Source of the DNA: Pseudomonas gingeri
Lineage (GTDB): Bacteria > Pseudomonadota > Gammaproteobacteria > Pseudomonadales > Pseudomonadaceae
Assembly (NCBI RefSeq): GCF_013385635.1
Contig: NZ_JACAPR010000027.1
Coordinates: 1 to 64,000 of the forward strand
Reading direction: 5' to 3'
Length of the DNA: 64,000 bases
Below, one piece after another: positions 33,771 to 43,740 of the stretch (positions within the stretch are counted from its first letter, which is position 1; every line of letters begins with the position of its first letter). The notes beneath the pieces were generated by a model. It worked only from the letters and a program-made list of their open reading frames with translations. It was not told the DNA's origin and searched no databases. The position numbers were made by a program, and so were the translations under genes.

Positions 33771-36700
33771 AGGCGTTTTTCGGTTTTGTCATTCGCTGGG
33801 TGATCCCGTTGCTGGGGCTGATCGCCCTGAGCCTGATCATCTGGTTCGTCGGCCCGCTGCTGGAAGTGCTGGTGCCGGAAGGGCGGCGCTGGGCGCTGAT
33901 CATCCTGATTTTCGCGGTGTGGATCGGCTATCGCCTGTTCCGCCTGATCCAGGCCCGTCGCCAGGCGGCGAAGGTCATGCAGAGCCTGGCCGCGGAAACC
34001 GCGCCGGACCCCGCCAGTGTGGCCACCGCCGAGGAGCTGGCGACCCTGCGCCAACGCATGGACGAAGCGCTGGTCCTGCTCAAGAAGGCCAAGCTCGGCG
34101 GTGACGAGCGACGCAACCTGTACGAGCTGCCGTGGTATGTGATCATCGGTCCGCCGGGCTCGGGCAAGACCACCGCGCTGGTCAACTCCGGGATGCACTT
34201 CCCCCTGGCCGCGCAACTCGGCGCCGGGGCGATCCGCGGTGTCGGCGGTACGCGCAACTGCGACTGGTGGTTCACCGACGAGGCAGTGCTGCTGGACACC
34301 GCCGGGCGCTACACTACCCAGGACAGTCATGCCCAGGTGGACAAGGCGGCCTGGCTGGGTTTTCTCGACCTGCTCAAGACCCAGCGTGCGCGCCGGCCCA
34401 TCGACGGCGCCTTTATCGCCATCAGCCTGTCCGACCTGCTGCTGAGCACCGACGCCGAGCGTGCGGCCCATGCCACCGCGATCCGCGCGCGGATCCAGGA
34501 GTTGTACACCCAACTCGGGGTGCGTTTCCCGATCTACCTGATGCTGACCAAGCTGGATCTGGTGCCGGGGTTCATGGAGTTCTTCGATGCCCTGAGCAAG
34601 GAAGAACGGGCGCAGGTCTGGGGCATGACCTTTGCCCTCGACGAAGGCAAGAACGCCGAAGGTCCGTTGCCGTACTTCAAGAGCGAATTCGCCGCGCTGG
34701 AACAGCGCCTCAATGCGCGCCTGGTGGAGCGCCTGCAGCAGGAGCGCGACCCGGCCCGGCGCGACCTGATCTACGGTTTCCCGCAGCAGTTCGGCGCGCT
34801 GAAGGAATGCCTGCAAAGCTTCCTCGACGGCGTGTTCAAACCCAACGCCTATGAAGACCGGGCGCTGTTGCGCGGCGTGTACTTCACCAGCGGCACCCAG
34901 GAAGGCAGCCCGATCGATCGCCTGATCGGCGCGATGGCCCAGAGCATGAGCCTGGACCGCCAGCAACTGGCCCGCCAGAGTGGCACCGGGCGCAGCTATT
35001 TCATCGAGAAACTGTTCACCGCCGTGGCCTTCGCCGAACGCGGGCTGGTCGGGGTCGATCCCAAGGTCGAGCGGCGACGCAAATGGCTGGCCCGTGGCGT
35101 GCTGGCGGCGACGGTCGCGGTGGTGCTGCTGGTCGGCACGCTGTGGCTGGTGAGCTACCGCGCCAACCAGGCCTATATCGCCCAGGTCGACCAGAAGGTC
35201 GCACCGCTGGGCCAGAGCGTGCAGAACCTCAGCCCGGCGCAACGCGACGTACTGGCGGTGCTGCCGCTGCTCAATGCGGTCAAGCACCTGGCCGGCGATG
35301 CGCCAGGCTGGTCCGAGGGCCTGGGGCTGTATCAGGGCGATATGCTTGAGGCCGAGTCCGCCAGCGTCTATCGCAAGCTGCTGATCGCGGTGTTCGCGCC
35401 GCGCCTGCTGACCCGGATCGAAGAGCAGTTGCACAGCGGCGGCAACTCGGACTTCCTCTATGAGGGGTTGAAGGCCTACCTGATGCTGGCTGACAACGAA
35501 CATTACGATCCGGAGTTCATCAAGGCCTGGATCGCCCTCGACTGGGACCGCAGCCTGCCGCGCGACCTGCCGCCGGAACAGCGGCTGGCCCTGGGCGAAC
35601 ATCTCAAGGCGTTGTTCGAGCGCCGTCCGCCGAATGCCCGGCTGGATGAGCGGCTGATCGACGACCTGCGTCGGCAGTTGCAGCAACTGCCGGTGGCGCA
35701 ACGGGTCTACGACCGGGTCAAGCGCCAGAAGCTGCCGGAAGGGGTGGCGGACTTTCGCCTGAACGAAGCCGCCGGCCGTGATGCCGCGCTGGTGTTCAGC
35801 CGCAAGAGCGGCAAGCCGCTGGGCGATCCCCTGAGCGGCTTCTTCACCGCCAAGGGCTACCGCGAGGCGTTCCTGCTGAGCAGCCTGAGCCAGGCCGGGA
35901 CGTTGGCCGAAGAGCAGTGGGTACTGGGTCGCGACCAGGCCGAACAGCAGAATGTCGCCAGCCTGGCGGCGGATGTACGACGCCTGTATTTCCAGGACTA
36001 TCTGCGCCAGTGGGATGCCCTGTTGGCGGATATCGACTTTGTGCCGATCACCAGCGTGGCCCAGGCGGCCGATGTCCTGCGGGTGATTTCCGGACCGACC
36101 TCGCCGCTGAAAAAGCTGCTGGTGGCGGTGGCCAGGGAAACCGACCTGCAACAGGAAGAACGCCTTCTGGCGGCCCAGGGCAAGAAGGTCGACAGCGGTG
36201 TCGACCAGATCAAGCAGCGCCTGGGCTCGATGCTCGGCCAGGAACAGGCGGCCGGCACGGCGCCGGCGACGGTGAGCGAGGACCCGGTCAGCGCGCACTT
36301 CGCCGAACTCAATGCCCTGGTCAACAAGGGCGAGGGTGAGCCGGCGGCCATCGATGGCCTGCTGGCGGACATGAATGCACTGTACGTGCAGGTCAGCGCC
36401 ATGGTCGGCGCCAGTGGCGATGCCCTGCTGGGTGAAGCGAAGAACCAGGCCACTGCCGCGGCCGCGCGGGTCAGCCTGACCGCCGAGCGCCAGCCGCCGT
36501 TGGTCCAGGGGCTGGTCAAGTCGGTGGTCAGCGCCACCACCAACAGCATGATGGGCGGGGTGCGCAACCAGTTGAACGCGGCCTGGACCAGCGAAGTGGT
36601 GAACATCTACCGGCAATCCCTCAGCGGCCGTTATCCGCTGGCCTCTGGCAGTGCCCGGGACGCGACCCTGGATGACTTCGGCCAGTTCTTCGGGGTGGGC

Positions 36701-37270
36701 GGAGTGATGGACAACTACTTCCGCAAATACCTGCAACCCTATGTCGACACCTCGGCGGCGACCTGGCGCTGGCAGCCGGGTGCGGCGCAGAAGCTGGGGA
36801 TCGCCCCGGGCGTGCTGCAGACTTTCCAGCGCGCGGCGTCGATTCGCGATGCGTTCTTCCGTTCCGGTGGCACCCAGCCGATCGTGCGCTTCGAGTTGAA
36901 GCCGGTGGCGATGGACGCCTCGATCACCCAGTTCCTGCTCGACCTCGATGGCCAGCAGATCAGCTACGACCACGGCCCGAGCCGGCCGGTGGCGATGCAG
37001 TGGCCCAATCCCGGTAGCATCGGCGTGGTTCGTCTGTCGATTTCGCCGCCGTCGGCGACCGGGCGCTCCGGCATCACCCTGGACGGTCCGTGGGCCTGGT
37101 TCCGCCTGCTGGAGCAGTCGGACCTGGATGCCGGCAATTCCCCGGATCGCTTCAACCTGCGCTTGCGCGTGGACGGTGCGAGCATCTCCTACGAGTTGCG
37201 TGCCAACAGCGCGTTCAACCCGTTCAAGAGTCGTGTACTCAGTGGCTTCAGCCTGCCGGAGCGCCTATGA
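33767..37270 (+). CDS. tssM: T6SS inner-membrane protein TssM (IcmF)
   Basis: 1167-residue core of the membrane complex. Two hydrophobic segments near the N-terminus (VIPLLGLIALSLIIWFVGPL; WALIILIFAVWIGYRLF) and one near 445-465 place a cytoplasmic NTPase-like domain between them. Walker A GPPGSGKTTAL begins near residue 128 and Walker-B-like LLDTAGRYTTQD follows, so the P-loop is intact. The C-terminal half is periplasmic and binds TssJ. Start is GTG at 33767, overlapping tssL; the stop overlaps the tagF start (ATGA). Confidence 0.96.
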   Translation: MKAFFGFVIRWVIPLLGLIALSLIIWFVGPLLEVLVPEGRRWALIILIFAVWIGYRLFRLIQARRQAAKVMQSLAAETAPDPASVATAEELATLRQRMDEALVLLKKAKLGGDERRNLYELPWYVIIGPPGSGKTTALVNSGMHFPLAAQLGAGAIRGVGGTRNCDWWFTDEAVLLDTAGRYTTQDSHAQVDKAAWLGFLDLLKTQRARRPIDGAFIAISLSDLLLSTDAERAAHATAIRARIQELYTQLGVRFPIYLMLTKLDLVPGFMEFFDALSKEERAQVWGMTFALDEGKNAEGPLPYFKSEFAALEQRLNARLVERLQQERDPARRDLIYGFPQQFGALKECLQSFLDGVFKPNAYEDRALLRGVYFTSGTQEGSPIDRLIGAMAQSMSLDRQQLARQSGTGRSYFIEKLFTAVAFAERGLVGVDPKVERRRKWLARGVLAATVAVVLLVGTLWLVSYRANQAYIAQVDQKVAPLGQSVQNLSPAQRDVLAVLPLLNAVKHLAGDAPGWSEGLGLYQGDMLEAESASVYRKLLIAVFAPRLLTRIEEQLHSGGNSDFLYEGLKAYLMLADNEHYDPEFIKAWIALDWDRSLPRDLPPEQRLALGEHLKALFERRPPNARLDERLIDDLRRQLQQLPVAQRVYDRVKRQKLPEGVADFRLNEAAGRDAALVFSRKSGKPLGDPLSGFFTAKGYREAFLLSSLSQAGTLAEEQWVLGRDQAEQQNVASLAADVRRLYFQDYLRQWDALLADIDFVPITSVAQAADVLRVISGPTSPLKKLLVAVARETDLQQEERLLAAQGKKVDSGVDQIKQRLGSMLGQEQAAGTAPATVSEDPVSAHFAELNALVNKGEGEPAAIDGLLADMNALYVQVSAMVGASGDALLGEAKNQATAAAARVSLTAERQPPLVQGLVKSVVSATTNSMMGGVRNQLNAAWTSEVVNIYRQSLSGRYPLASGSARDATLDDFGQFFGVGGVMDNYFRKYLQPYVDTSAATWRWQPGAAQKLGIAPGVLQTFQRAASIRDAFFRSGGTQPIVRFELKPVAMDASITQFLLDLDGQQISYDHGPSRPVAMQWPNPGSIGVVRLSISPPSATGRSGITLDGPWAWFRLLEQSDLDAGNSPDRFNLRLRVDGASISYELRANSAFNPFKSRVLSGFSLPERL

Positions 37271-37920
37271 CGACAGCAGGTTTCTACGGCAAGCTGGCCA
37301 GCCGCGGCGACTTTGTCAGTCGCGGTCTGCCCCCGGGCTTCGTGCAGCCATGGGACGCCTGGCTGGCGTCCGGCCTGCTCGCCAGCCAGCAGCAACTGGG
37401 TAGCGACTGGTTGAATGTGTACCTGGTCAGTCCGCTCTGGCGCTTTGCGCTGGCGCCGGGGGTCTGCGGGCCCGAGGCGATTGCCGGCGTGCTGATGCCG
37501 AGCATCGACCGGGTCGGCCGCTATTTTCCGCTGACCATCGCCCAGCCGCTGGATGCCGGGCATGCCCTGGCGATGGTGGTGGGCGGCGCCGATGACTGGT
37601 TCGAACAGGCCGAGGCGCTGTTACTGGCGACCCTGGAAGAAGAGGCGGGCTTCGAGGCCTTCGACCAGGGCGTGCAGAACCTCGGCGGTCTGCTGTTTGC
37701 CAACAAGACCCCGACCTGCGATTTCGCCGGCCTGCAGCGCTTTGCCGCGCTCGATGCGCAGAGCCGCGGCCAGGCCCTGGCCGAGCAGGCCTGTGTCGGC
37801 GCGAGCTTGTGGTGGGGCCGTGGTTCGCAGCGGATCGCCGCCGGCCTGATGCGCTGTACGGGGCTGCCGGCGACTGCCGATTTCGGCAGTTTCCTGTTGG
37901 GCAACGGAGTGTCGAACTAG
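37267..37920 (+). CDS. tagF: T6SS-associated protein TagF
   Basis: 217-residue cytosolic protein of the DUF2094/ImpM family. Landmarks: GFYGKLASRGDFVSRGLP, FVQPWDAWLASGL, SIDRVGRYFPLTIAQPL. In P. aeruginosa TagF represses the H1 system posttranslationally, independently of threonine phosphorylation, by sequestering Fha. The start at 37267 overlaps the tssM stop by four bases, and the stop is immediately followed by pppA with no gap. Confidence 0.92.
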   Translation: MTTAGFYGKLASRGDFVSRGLPPGFVQPWDAWLASGLLASQQQLGSDWLNVYLVSPLWRFALAPGVCGPEAIAGVLMPSIDRVGRYFPLTIAQPLDAGHALAMVVGGADDWFEQAEALLLATLEEEAGFEAFDQGVQNLGGLLFANKTPTCDFAGLQRFAALDAQSRGQALAEQACVGASLWWGRGSQRIAAGLMRCTGLPATADFGSFLLGNGVSN

Positions 37921-38649
37921 ATGCCCAGCACGCCTGCAATCACTTACCAGTCCGCCAGCTACAGCCATGTCGGCATGGTGCGCCAGATCAACGAAGACGC
38001 CTGCCTGGAACTGCCCGACGCCGGCCTGTGGGCCGTCGCTGACGGCATGGGCGGGCACGCGGCGGGCGATTACGTCGCCAGCCTGATCGTCGACACCTTG
38101 CGCCGCATTCCGCCATCGGACTCCCTGGCGATCTACAGCAACGCCCTGCGCACGCGCCTGGCCGAGGTCAACGCGGCGGTTCGCGAGGAAACCGTCAACC
38201 GTGGCGTGTCGATGATGGGCAGCACCGTGGTCCTGCTGGCGGTACGCGGTGATACCGCGGTCTGCCTGTGGGCCGGTGACAGCCGCCTGTATCGCCTGCG
38301 CGACGGCCAGCTGGAGAGCATTTCCCGCGATCACAGCTATGTCCAGGACCTGCAGGACAGCGGCCTGCTCAGCGAGGCCGAGGCGCGGGTGCATCCACGG
38401 GCCAATATCGTCACCCGGGCGATTGGCGTCGAGGCGCAACTGGAACTGTCGACGAGCAACTTCCAGGTGCTCTCCGGCGACAGCTATCTGCTGTGCAGCG
38501 ACGGTCTGAACAAGACCGCCGAGGATGCGGAGATCCGCGACGTGCTCGGCCACCCGGATCCCTATGAGGTGGTGCGCAGCCTGGTGCACCTGGGCCTGAC
38601 CCGGGGCGCCCCCGACAACATTACGGCGATCGTCGTCAAAGCCACCTGA
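37921..38649 (+). CDS. pppA: T6SS PP2C-type phosphatase PppA (Stp1-like)
   Basis: 242-residue cytosolic PP2C phosphatase that reverses PpkA phosphorylation of Fha and so switches the machine off. Metal-binding motifs are visible: GMVRQINEDACLELP near 20-35, VADGMGGHAAGDYVAS near 40-55, the segment VCLWAGDSRLYRLRDG, and YLLCSDGLNK with the late GAPDNITAIVV. All catalytic Asp motifs appear intact. Abuts tagF; ppkA starts 14 bp downstream. Confidence 0.95.
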   Translation: MPSTPAITYQSASYSHVGMVRQINEDACLELPDAGLWAVADGMGGHAAGDYVASLIVDTLRRIPPSDSLAIYSNALRTRLAEVNAAVREETVNRGVSMMGSTVVLLAVRGDTAVCLWAGDSRLYRLRDGQLESISRDHSYVQDLQDSGLLSEAEARVHPRANIVTRAIGVEAQLELSTSNFQVLSGDSYLLCSDGLNKTAEDAEIRDVLGHPDPYEVVRSLVHLGLTRGAPDNITAIVVKAT

Positions 38650-38663
38650 AGACACCCCAACCC

Positions 38664-41600
38664 ATGGACATACTGATTCCCGGATTCGACATCGACGGTG
38701 AGATTGGCGAAGGCGCCATGGCCACCGTCTACCTGGCGACCCAACGGTCGCTGGAGCGCAAGGTGGCGCTGAAAGTCATGGCGGCCGCGCTGGCCGCCGA
38801 CCCGAGCTTCTGCGAGCGCTTCCTGCGCGAAGGCCGGACCCTGGCGCGGCTGTCGCACCCGCATACCGTGACCATCCACGATATCGGCAATGTCGGCGAG
38901 CTGTACTACATGGCCATGGAGTACCTGCCCAACGGTACGCTCAAGGAACGCATCGCCGCCGGCCTGAGCCCGGAGCAGGGCCTGGGCTATATCCGCCAGA
39001 TTGCTTCGGCGCTGGGGTATGCCCATGCCCAGGGCCTGGTGCACCGCGATGTGAAACCGGCCAACATCCTGTTCCGCGCCGACGGTACCGCGGTGCTCTC
39101 GGACTTCGGCATCGCCAAGTCGCTGGACGACCGTACCCAGTTCACCCAGGCCGGATTCGCGGTCGGCACGCCGAGCTACATGAGCCCGGAGCAGGCGCGG
39201 GGCCAGGATATCGATGGTCGCGCCGACCTCTACGCGCTGGGCGTGGTGCTCTACGAGATCCTCGTCGGCAAGCTGCCGTATACCGGCACCGATGCGCTGT
39301 CCACGGCGCTGGCGCACCTCACCGAGCCGTTGCCGGAGCTGCCGATCCAGCACGGTCGTTACCAGGACATCCTGCGTCGGCTGCTGGCCAAGGACCCGGT
39401 GGAGCGTTTCCCCGATGCGGCGGCCTTGCTGGCGGCGCTGGACAACCTGCCGCCCGAGACGCTGGAGTCGACCCTGATCCAGCCCCTGGCGGTGCCGACG
39501 CCGGTTGCGCAGCCGATGCGGTCCCCGGGAACCGACCTGGGTGGGCTGACGCCGGTCTCGATCGAGATTCCCACCAGCGCGCCGGCACAACCCGCGCCCG
39601 CGCCGCGCCCGGCTGCGCAACCGGTGCTCGATCCGGCTTCCGGCTCGCAGCAACGCCGTGGTCCGGTGCTCGCATTGCTGGCGGTAGCCGTGGCGGCTGC
39701 GTTGGGTATCGGCGCTGCCGGCTACTGGTGGTTGAGCGCGGATACGCCGGTGAAAACCCCAGCAGGTGGCCAGTCGGCAGCCAACGCCACGGCGTCCTCG
39801 TCAACGACGCCGGCAGCGACCACGACTGTTTCGTCGACGGTCACGTCAGCAACGAAGCCATCGGCGGCGTCGGATAAACCGAGCACGCCGGCCAGTACCT
39901 CGTCGAGCACGACATCGACCGTTTCTGCGCCCCTGGGCGAAGCGGCCCCCGGCGAAGCGGACGGCGGCAACCGGCCCTTGCTGATGGCGGGCAAGAAGAC
40001 CCTGTTCCAGCGTGTGCTGAGCCAGCCCGGCGCGCAGCTCTACAGCTCGCCGGGCGGGCAGCAGGACAAGGTCCTGCCGGCGTTCTCGGTGTTGTATGTC
40101 TATCAGCGCAAGAGTGTCGACGGCGCCGACTGGTTGCGCGTCGGCGCGGCCAGCGATGGACGCAGCGCGGGCTGGTTGCCGGGCGCGAAGGTCAGTGAAT
40201 GGAAACAGAGCCTGGTGCTGAAGTTCACCGAGCGCTCCGGGCGGGCGCCGGTGATGTTCCTGCGCCAGTCCAGTGACCTCGACCGCCTGCTGGCCGATCC
40301 GTCGGCGGCGAAGAACCTGCTGCTCAATGCGCAGAAGAATCCGGCGGACGACCAGCGGGTGCTGGCCCTTGAGCCGGCGGCCAGCGCCGTGCCGCAGAAC
40401 CAGTTCTACCTGCTGCCGATCTTCGGTTCGCGGGAAAGCTTCGATGAAAACGGCCAGCCGGTGCAGTTGCTCAATGTCGCGTCGATCGATCCCGGCAGCG
40501 GCGGGCGAAGCACCGGCAACGGTAGCGCGCCGGTCGCGGCGGCGACCGACAGCTTCCGTACCGCCATCGTGCTGGTGGTGGATACCACGGTGTCGATGCA
40601 GCCCTATATCGACCAGATCCGCGACGTGGTCCACGAGCTGCAAAGCCAGATCGCCCAGCGCGGCGAGCTGGACAGCGTGAGTTTCGGCCTGGTGGGCTTT
40701 CGCAACAATATCCAGAAGACCCCGGGCCTGGAGTACCTGGCCAAGACCCTGGTGACCCTCGACCAGGGACGCGATCCCGAGCGTTTCCTCGAGCTGGCGC
40801 GGCAGGTCAAGGCGTCAACGGTGTCGAGCCATTCGTTCAACGAGGATTCCTTCGCCGGGGTCATGCAGGCGGTCAACGGCATGGACTGGTCGGGCTACGG
40901 CGGCCGTTTGATCCTGCTGGTCAGCGATGCCGGCTCGCTGCGCAAGAACGACCCCTACAGCAGTACCCAGATGAACGAAGCGGAGATCCGCCAGGCGGCG
41001 CTGGGCAAGCAGATCAAGATCTACGCGCTGCATTTGCGCAGCGACGCCGGGAAGAAAAACCACGCCTTCGCCGAGCAGCAATACCGGACCTTGACCGCCG
41101 ACGCCAACCCGAAGATCGGCGATCTGTATATCCCGGTCCAGGGCGGCGATGTGCGCAAGCTCGGCGAACGGGTCGGCGAGATCGGCTCGGTGTTCGCCAA
41201 CCTGGTGCACCAGGTCCGCAGCAACCAGACGCAGGCCGTGCCGCTGCTGGCGGCGGCGCCGAGCCTGGCGGACAAGTCGGCGGCCATCGGCTATGCGATG
41301 CATATGGATTTCCTCGGGCACAAGGGCGCCAGCCAGGCTCCGCAACTGGTCAGTGCCTGGACCGCCGACCGCGACCTGACCAACCCGGCCCTGCCGGCGT
41401 TCCAGGTCTGCGTGATGCTGACCAAGCTGCAGCTCAACGACCTGCAGCAGTCGTTGAAGCTGATTGTCGATGCCGCGCGCAAGACCCAGACCTCGCCGAA
41501 GGATTTCTTCCAGGAAATCGCCAGCGCCAGCGCCTACATGAGCCGCGATCCGGCAGCCCTGCGCAAGGGCGGCAATCTCGCCGATGGCGGCGTGCTCGGC

Positions 41601-41822
41601 GAGTACCTGGAAGGCCTGCCGTATCGCAGCAAGTCGCTGAGCATGACCCAGGACCTGTGGCTGTCCCTGAGCGTCGCCGAGCAGGAGGATTTCATCGACG
41701 AACTGGATTCGAAGATCCGTCTCTACGAGACCTTCCACAACGATGTAGCCAACTGGGTCCGGTTCGGCGATGCCGAGCCGGGTGACGCGCTGTACCGCGT
41801 GCCGCTGTCGACGCTGCCGTGA
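38664..41822 (+). CDS. ppkA: T6SS serine/threonine kinase PpkA with von Willebrand A domain
   Basis: 1052 residues. The Hanks kinase domain covers about 1-270, with Gly loop IGEGAMATVYLA, Lys in KVALKVMAAAL, HRDVKPANILF at about 127, DFGIAKS at about 147, and GTPSYMSPEQ. A Pro-rich linker leads to one membrane segment at about 335-357 (VLALLAVAVAAALGIGAAGY). The periplasmic part has a Ser/Thr-rich stretch, an SH3-like segment and a VWA domain from about 630. That domain's metal site reads DTTVS, a variant of DxSxS. In P. aeruginosa PpkA is activated through TagQRST and phosphorylates Fha. Confidence 0.95.
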   Translation: MDILIPGFDIDGEIGEGAMATVYLATQRSLERKVALKVMAAALAADPSFCERFLREGRTLARLSHPHTVTIHDIGNVGELYYMAMEYLPNGTLKERIAAGLSPEQGLGYIRQIASALGYAHAQGLVHRDVKPANILFRADGTAVLSDFGIAKSLDDRTQFTQAGFAVGTPSYMSPEQARGQDIDGRADLYALGVVLYEILVGKLPYTGTDALSTALAHLTEPLPELPIQHGRYQDILRRLLAKDPVERFPDAAALLAALDNLPPETLESTLIQPLAVPTPVAQPMRSPGTDLGGLTPVSIEIPTSAPAQPAPAPRPAAQPVLDPASGSQQRRGPVLALLAVAVAAALGIGAAGYWWLSADTPVKTPAGGQSAANATASSSTTPAATTTVSSTVTSATKPSAASDKPSTPASTSSSTTSTVSAPLGEAAPGEADGGNRPLLMAGKKTLFQRVLSQPGAQLYSSPGGQQDKVLPAFSVLYVYQRKSVDGADWLRVGAASDGRSAGWLPGAKVSEWKQSLVLKFTERSGRAPVMFLRQSSDLDRLLADPSAAKNLLLNAQKNPADDQRVLALEPAASAVPQNQFYLLPIFGSRESFDENGQPVQLLNVASIDPGSGGRSTGNGSAPVAAATDSFRTAIVLVVDTTVSMQPYIDQIRDVVHELQSQIAQRGELDSVSFGLVGFRNNIQKTPGLEYLAKTLVTLDQGRDPERFLELARQVKASTVSSHSFNEDSFAGVMQAVNGMDWSGYGGRLILLVSDAGSLRKNDPYSSTQMNEAEIRQAALGKQIKIYALHLRSDAGKKNHAFAEQQYRTLTADANPKIGDLYIPVQGGDVRKLGERVGEIGSVFANLVHQVRSNQTQAVPLLAAAPSLADKSAAIGYAMHMDFLGHKGASQAPQLVSAWTADRDLTNPALPAFQVCVMLTKLQLNDLQQSLKLIVDAARKTQTSPKDFFQEIASASAYMSRDPAALRKGGNLADGGVLGEYLEGLPYRSKSLSMTQDLWLSLSVAEQEDFIDELDSKIRLYETFHNDVANWVRFGDAEPGDALYRVPLSTLP

Positions 41823-42538
41823 TGATCAGCCTGCGCGAGGTGCGCAAGACGCGAGGCGAGGGCGCCCAGCGCTACAGCCTGGTGATTCCGCGCCTGACCC
41901 TGGCGCCCGGCCAGCAATGGGCGGTGGTCGGCCCCAGCGGCTGCGGCAAAAGCACGCTGCTCGACCTGCTGGCACTGGTCTCGGCGCCGGACCGTGCCGG
42001 GTTGTTCGCCTTCGATGACCACACTGGCGCGCTGGATATCGCCGCGCTCTGGCGCCAGGGCCGCCACGCGCGGCTGGCGCAGTTGCGCAGCCGCTACCTC
42101 GGCTATGTGTTGCAGACCGGCGGCCTGCTGGGGTTTCTCGATGTGCGCGGGAATATCGGGCTGTCGCGCAAGCTGCTGGGGCTGGACGATGACGGCACGG
42201 TGCAGCGGCTTGCCGAGCAGTTGGAAATCGTCGACCAATTGGATAAGCCGCCTCGCGATCTGTCGGTGGGGCAGCGCCAGCGCGTCGGTTGTGCCCGGGC
42301 CCTGGCCCATGGGCCGCGACTGTTGCTGGCCGATGAGCCGACCGCGGCGCTCGATCCGCTGAATGCCGCGCGGGTCATGCAGTTGCTGCTGAACCAGGCA
42401 CGGGAACAGGGTGCCTGTTGTGTGATCGCCAGCCATGACGAAGCCCTGGTGCGCGAGCTGGGGATGGCGGTGCTGCGGATCAGTTGCCGGCGCGATGCCG
42501 ATGGCGGTGTCACGGCGACCCTGGGAGCGGCCTTGTGA
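41822..42538 (+). CDS. tagT: T6SS ABC transporter ATPase TagT
   Basis: 238-residue LolD-like ABC ATPase. Walker A GPSGCGKSTLLDLL, signature LSVGQRQRV and Walker B LLLADEPTAALDP are intact, as is the switch His (IASHDEA). With TagS it forms an ABC complex that acts upstream of PpkA in sensing attack or membrane stress. The ATG at 41822 shares a base with the ppkA stop; an adjoining GTG at 41819 would add one residue. Confidence 0.92.
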   Translation: MISLREVRKTRGEGAQRYSLVIPRLTLAPGQQWAVVGPSGCGKSTLLDLLALVSAPDRAGLFAFDDHTGALDIAALWRQGRHARLAQLRSRYLGYVLQTGGLLGFLDVRGNIGLSRKLLGLDDDGTVQRLAEQLEIVDQLDKPPRDLSVGQRQRVGCARALAHGPRLLLADEPTAALDPLNAARVMQLLLNQAREQGACCVIASHDEALVRELGMAVLRISCRRDADGGVTATLGAAL

Positions 42539-43740
42539 TGCGCGCGTCGCTGGTGGCGGCCCTGGCCTGGCAGGATTATCGCGCCGATGCGCGCCTGTCG
42601 GCCTGCGCGGTGCTGGCGCTGGTGGCGGTGATCGCGCCGTTGCTGGTGCTGTTCGGCCTCAAGTTCGGACTGGTCAGCAGCCTGACCGAGCGCCTGGAGC
42701 AGGACCCGACGGTACGCGAGATCATTCCTCTGGGTGGCGGCCGTTTCAACGCGGCCTATATCGCTGAACTGGGGCGTCGTGAAGAGGTGGCGTTCGCCTT
42801 GCCGCGTACCCGGCAGATCGCCGCGACCGCTGATCTGTCCCTCGGCAGACAGGACCCGGCGCTGAACGTCGAGATGCTGCCGACCGCCGAGGGCGATCCG
42901 TTGCTGGGCGGCTTGCCGGCGCCGATCGGGTTGGCGGCGCTGCTGTTGAGCCAGACCGCCGCGGAAAAGCTCGGGGCAAAGGCGGGTGACTGGCTGGAGG
43001 TGTCCTTCAGTCGGCAGGTGGCGGGGCGGGTGGAAAGCCAGCACACGCAGATCCGCGTGCAGGCGGTGCTGCCGCTGGGAGCCTTCGGTCGCGATGCGCT
43101 GTTTGCGCCGCTGGGCCTGCTGGAGGCCGCCGAGGATTATCGCGACGGTCGTGGCGTGCCGTTGCTGGGCTGGAGCGGCGAGCCCGCGGGCTCCGCCGCG
43201 CAGCGGGTGTATCCGGCCTTCCGCCTGTATGCCCGCGAGCTGGGCGATGTCGAGCCGCTGCGCCGCTATTTCGCCGAGCGCGGCCTGCTGGTCTCGACCC
43301 AGGCCCAGACCATTGCCCAGGTGCAGTCCCTGAGCCGCAACCTGTCCATCGTGTTCTGGATCATCGCCGCGCTGGCCCTGGCCGGTGCCTTCGCGGCGAT
43401 TTGCGCCGGGGCGCTGGCGGCGGTCGAGCGCAAGCGGCGCGAGCTGTCGGTCCTGCGCCTGCTCGGCCTGGGAACCGGTGCCCTGCTCCTGTTCGTGGTG
43501 CTGCAGGCGCTCTACAGCGGGCTGTTCGCCGCGGCGTTGAGCGTGGCGCTGTACGCCGTGGCGGAGCAGGGCCTGAATCATCTGTTTGTGCAGGTGGCCG
43601 GCGAATACGCCAGTCAGTTGCTGTGGCGCCACTATGTGCTGGCACTTTTCTCGGTGTTGGTGGTCTGTGCTCTGGCTGCAGCCCTCGGTGGCTGGCGCGT
43701 GGCACGGATAGAAGCTTCGGAAGGAATCAGAGATGTTTAA
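42538..43740 (+). CDS. tagS: T6SS ABC transporter permease TagS
   Basis: 400-residue inner-membrane permease of the FtsX/LolE type. One N-terminal membrane segment (ACAVLALVAVIAPLLVLFGL) is followed by a large periplasmic domain. Three C-terminal membrane segments occur at about 280-400, including LSIVFWIIAALALAGAFAAI and LLFVVLQALYSGLFAAALSV. Partner of TagT. The start at 42538 overlaps the tagT stop by one base (TGATG); the stop overlaps tagR. Confidence 0.9.
   Translation: MRASLVAALAWQDYRADARLSACAVLALVAVIAPLLVLFGLKFGLVSSLTERLEQDPTVREIIPLGGGRFNAAYIAELGRREEVAFALPRTRQIAATADLSLGRQDPALNVEMLPTAEGDPLLGGLPAPIGLAALLLSQTAAEKLGAKAGDWLEVSFSRQVAGRVESQHTQIRVQAVLPLGAFGRDALFAPLGLLEAAEDYRDGRGVPLLGWSGEPAGSAAQRVYPAFRLYARELGDVEPLRRYFAERGLLVSTQAQTIAQVQSLSRNLSIVFWIIAALALAGAFAAICAGALAAVERKRRELSVLRLLGLGTGALLLFVVLQALYSGLFAAALSVALYAVAEQGLNHLFVQVAGEYASQLLWRHYVLALFSVLVVCALAAALGGWRVARIEASEGIRDV

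Noticed and set aside
33008..36973. 1321-codon minus-strand open frame
   Set aside because: Mirror of tssL and tssM, which have clear domains in the other orientation.
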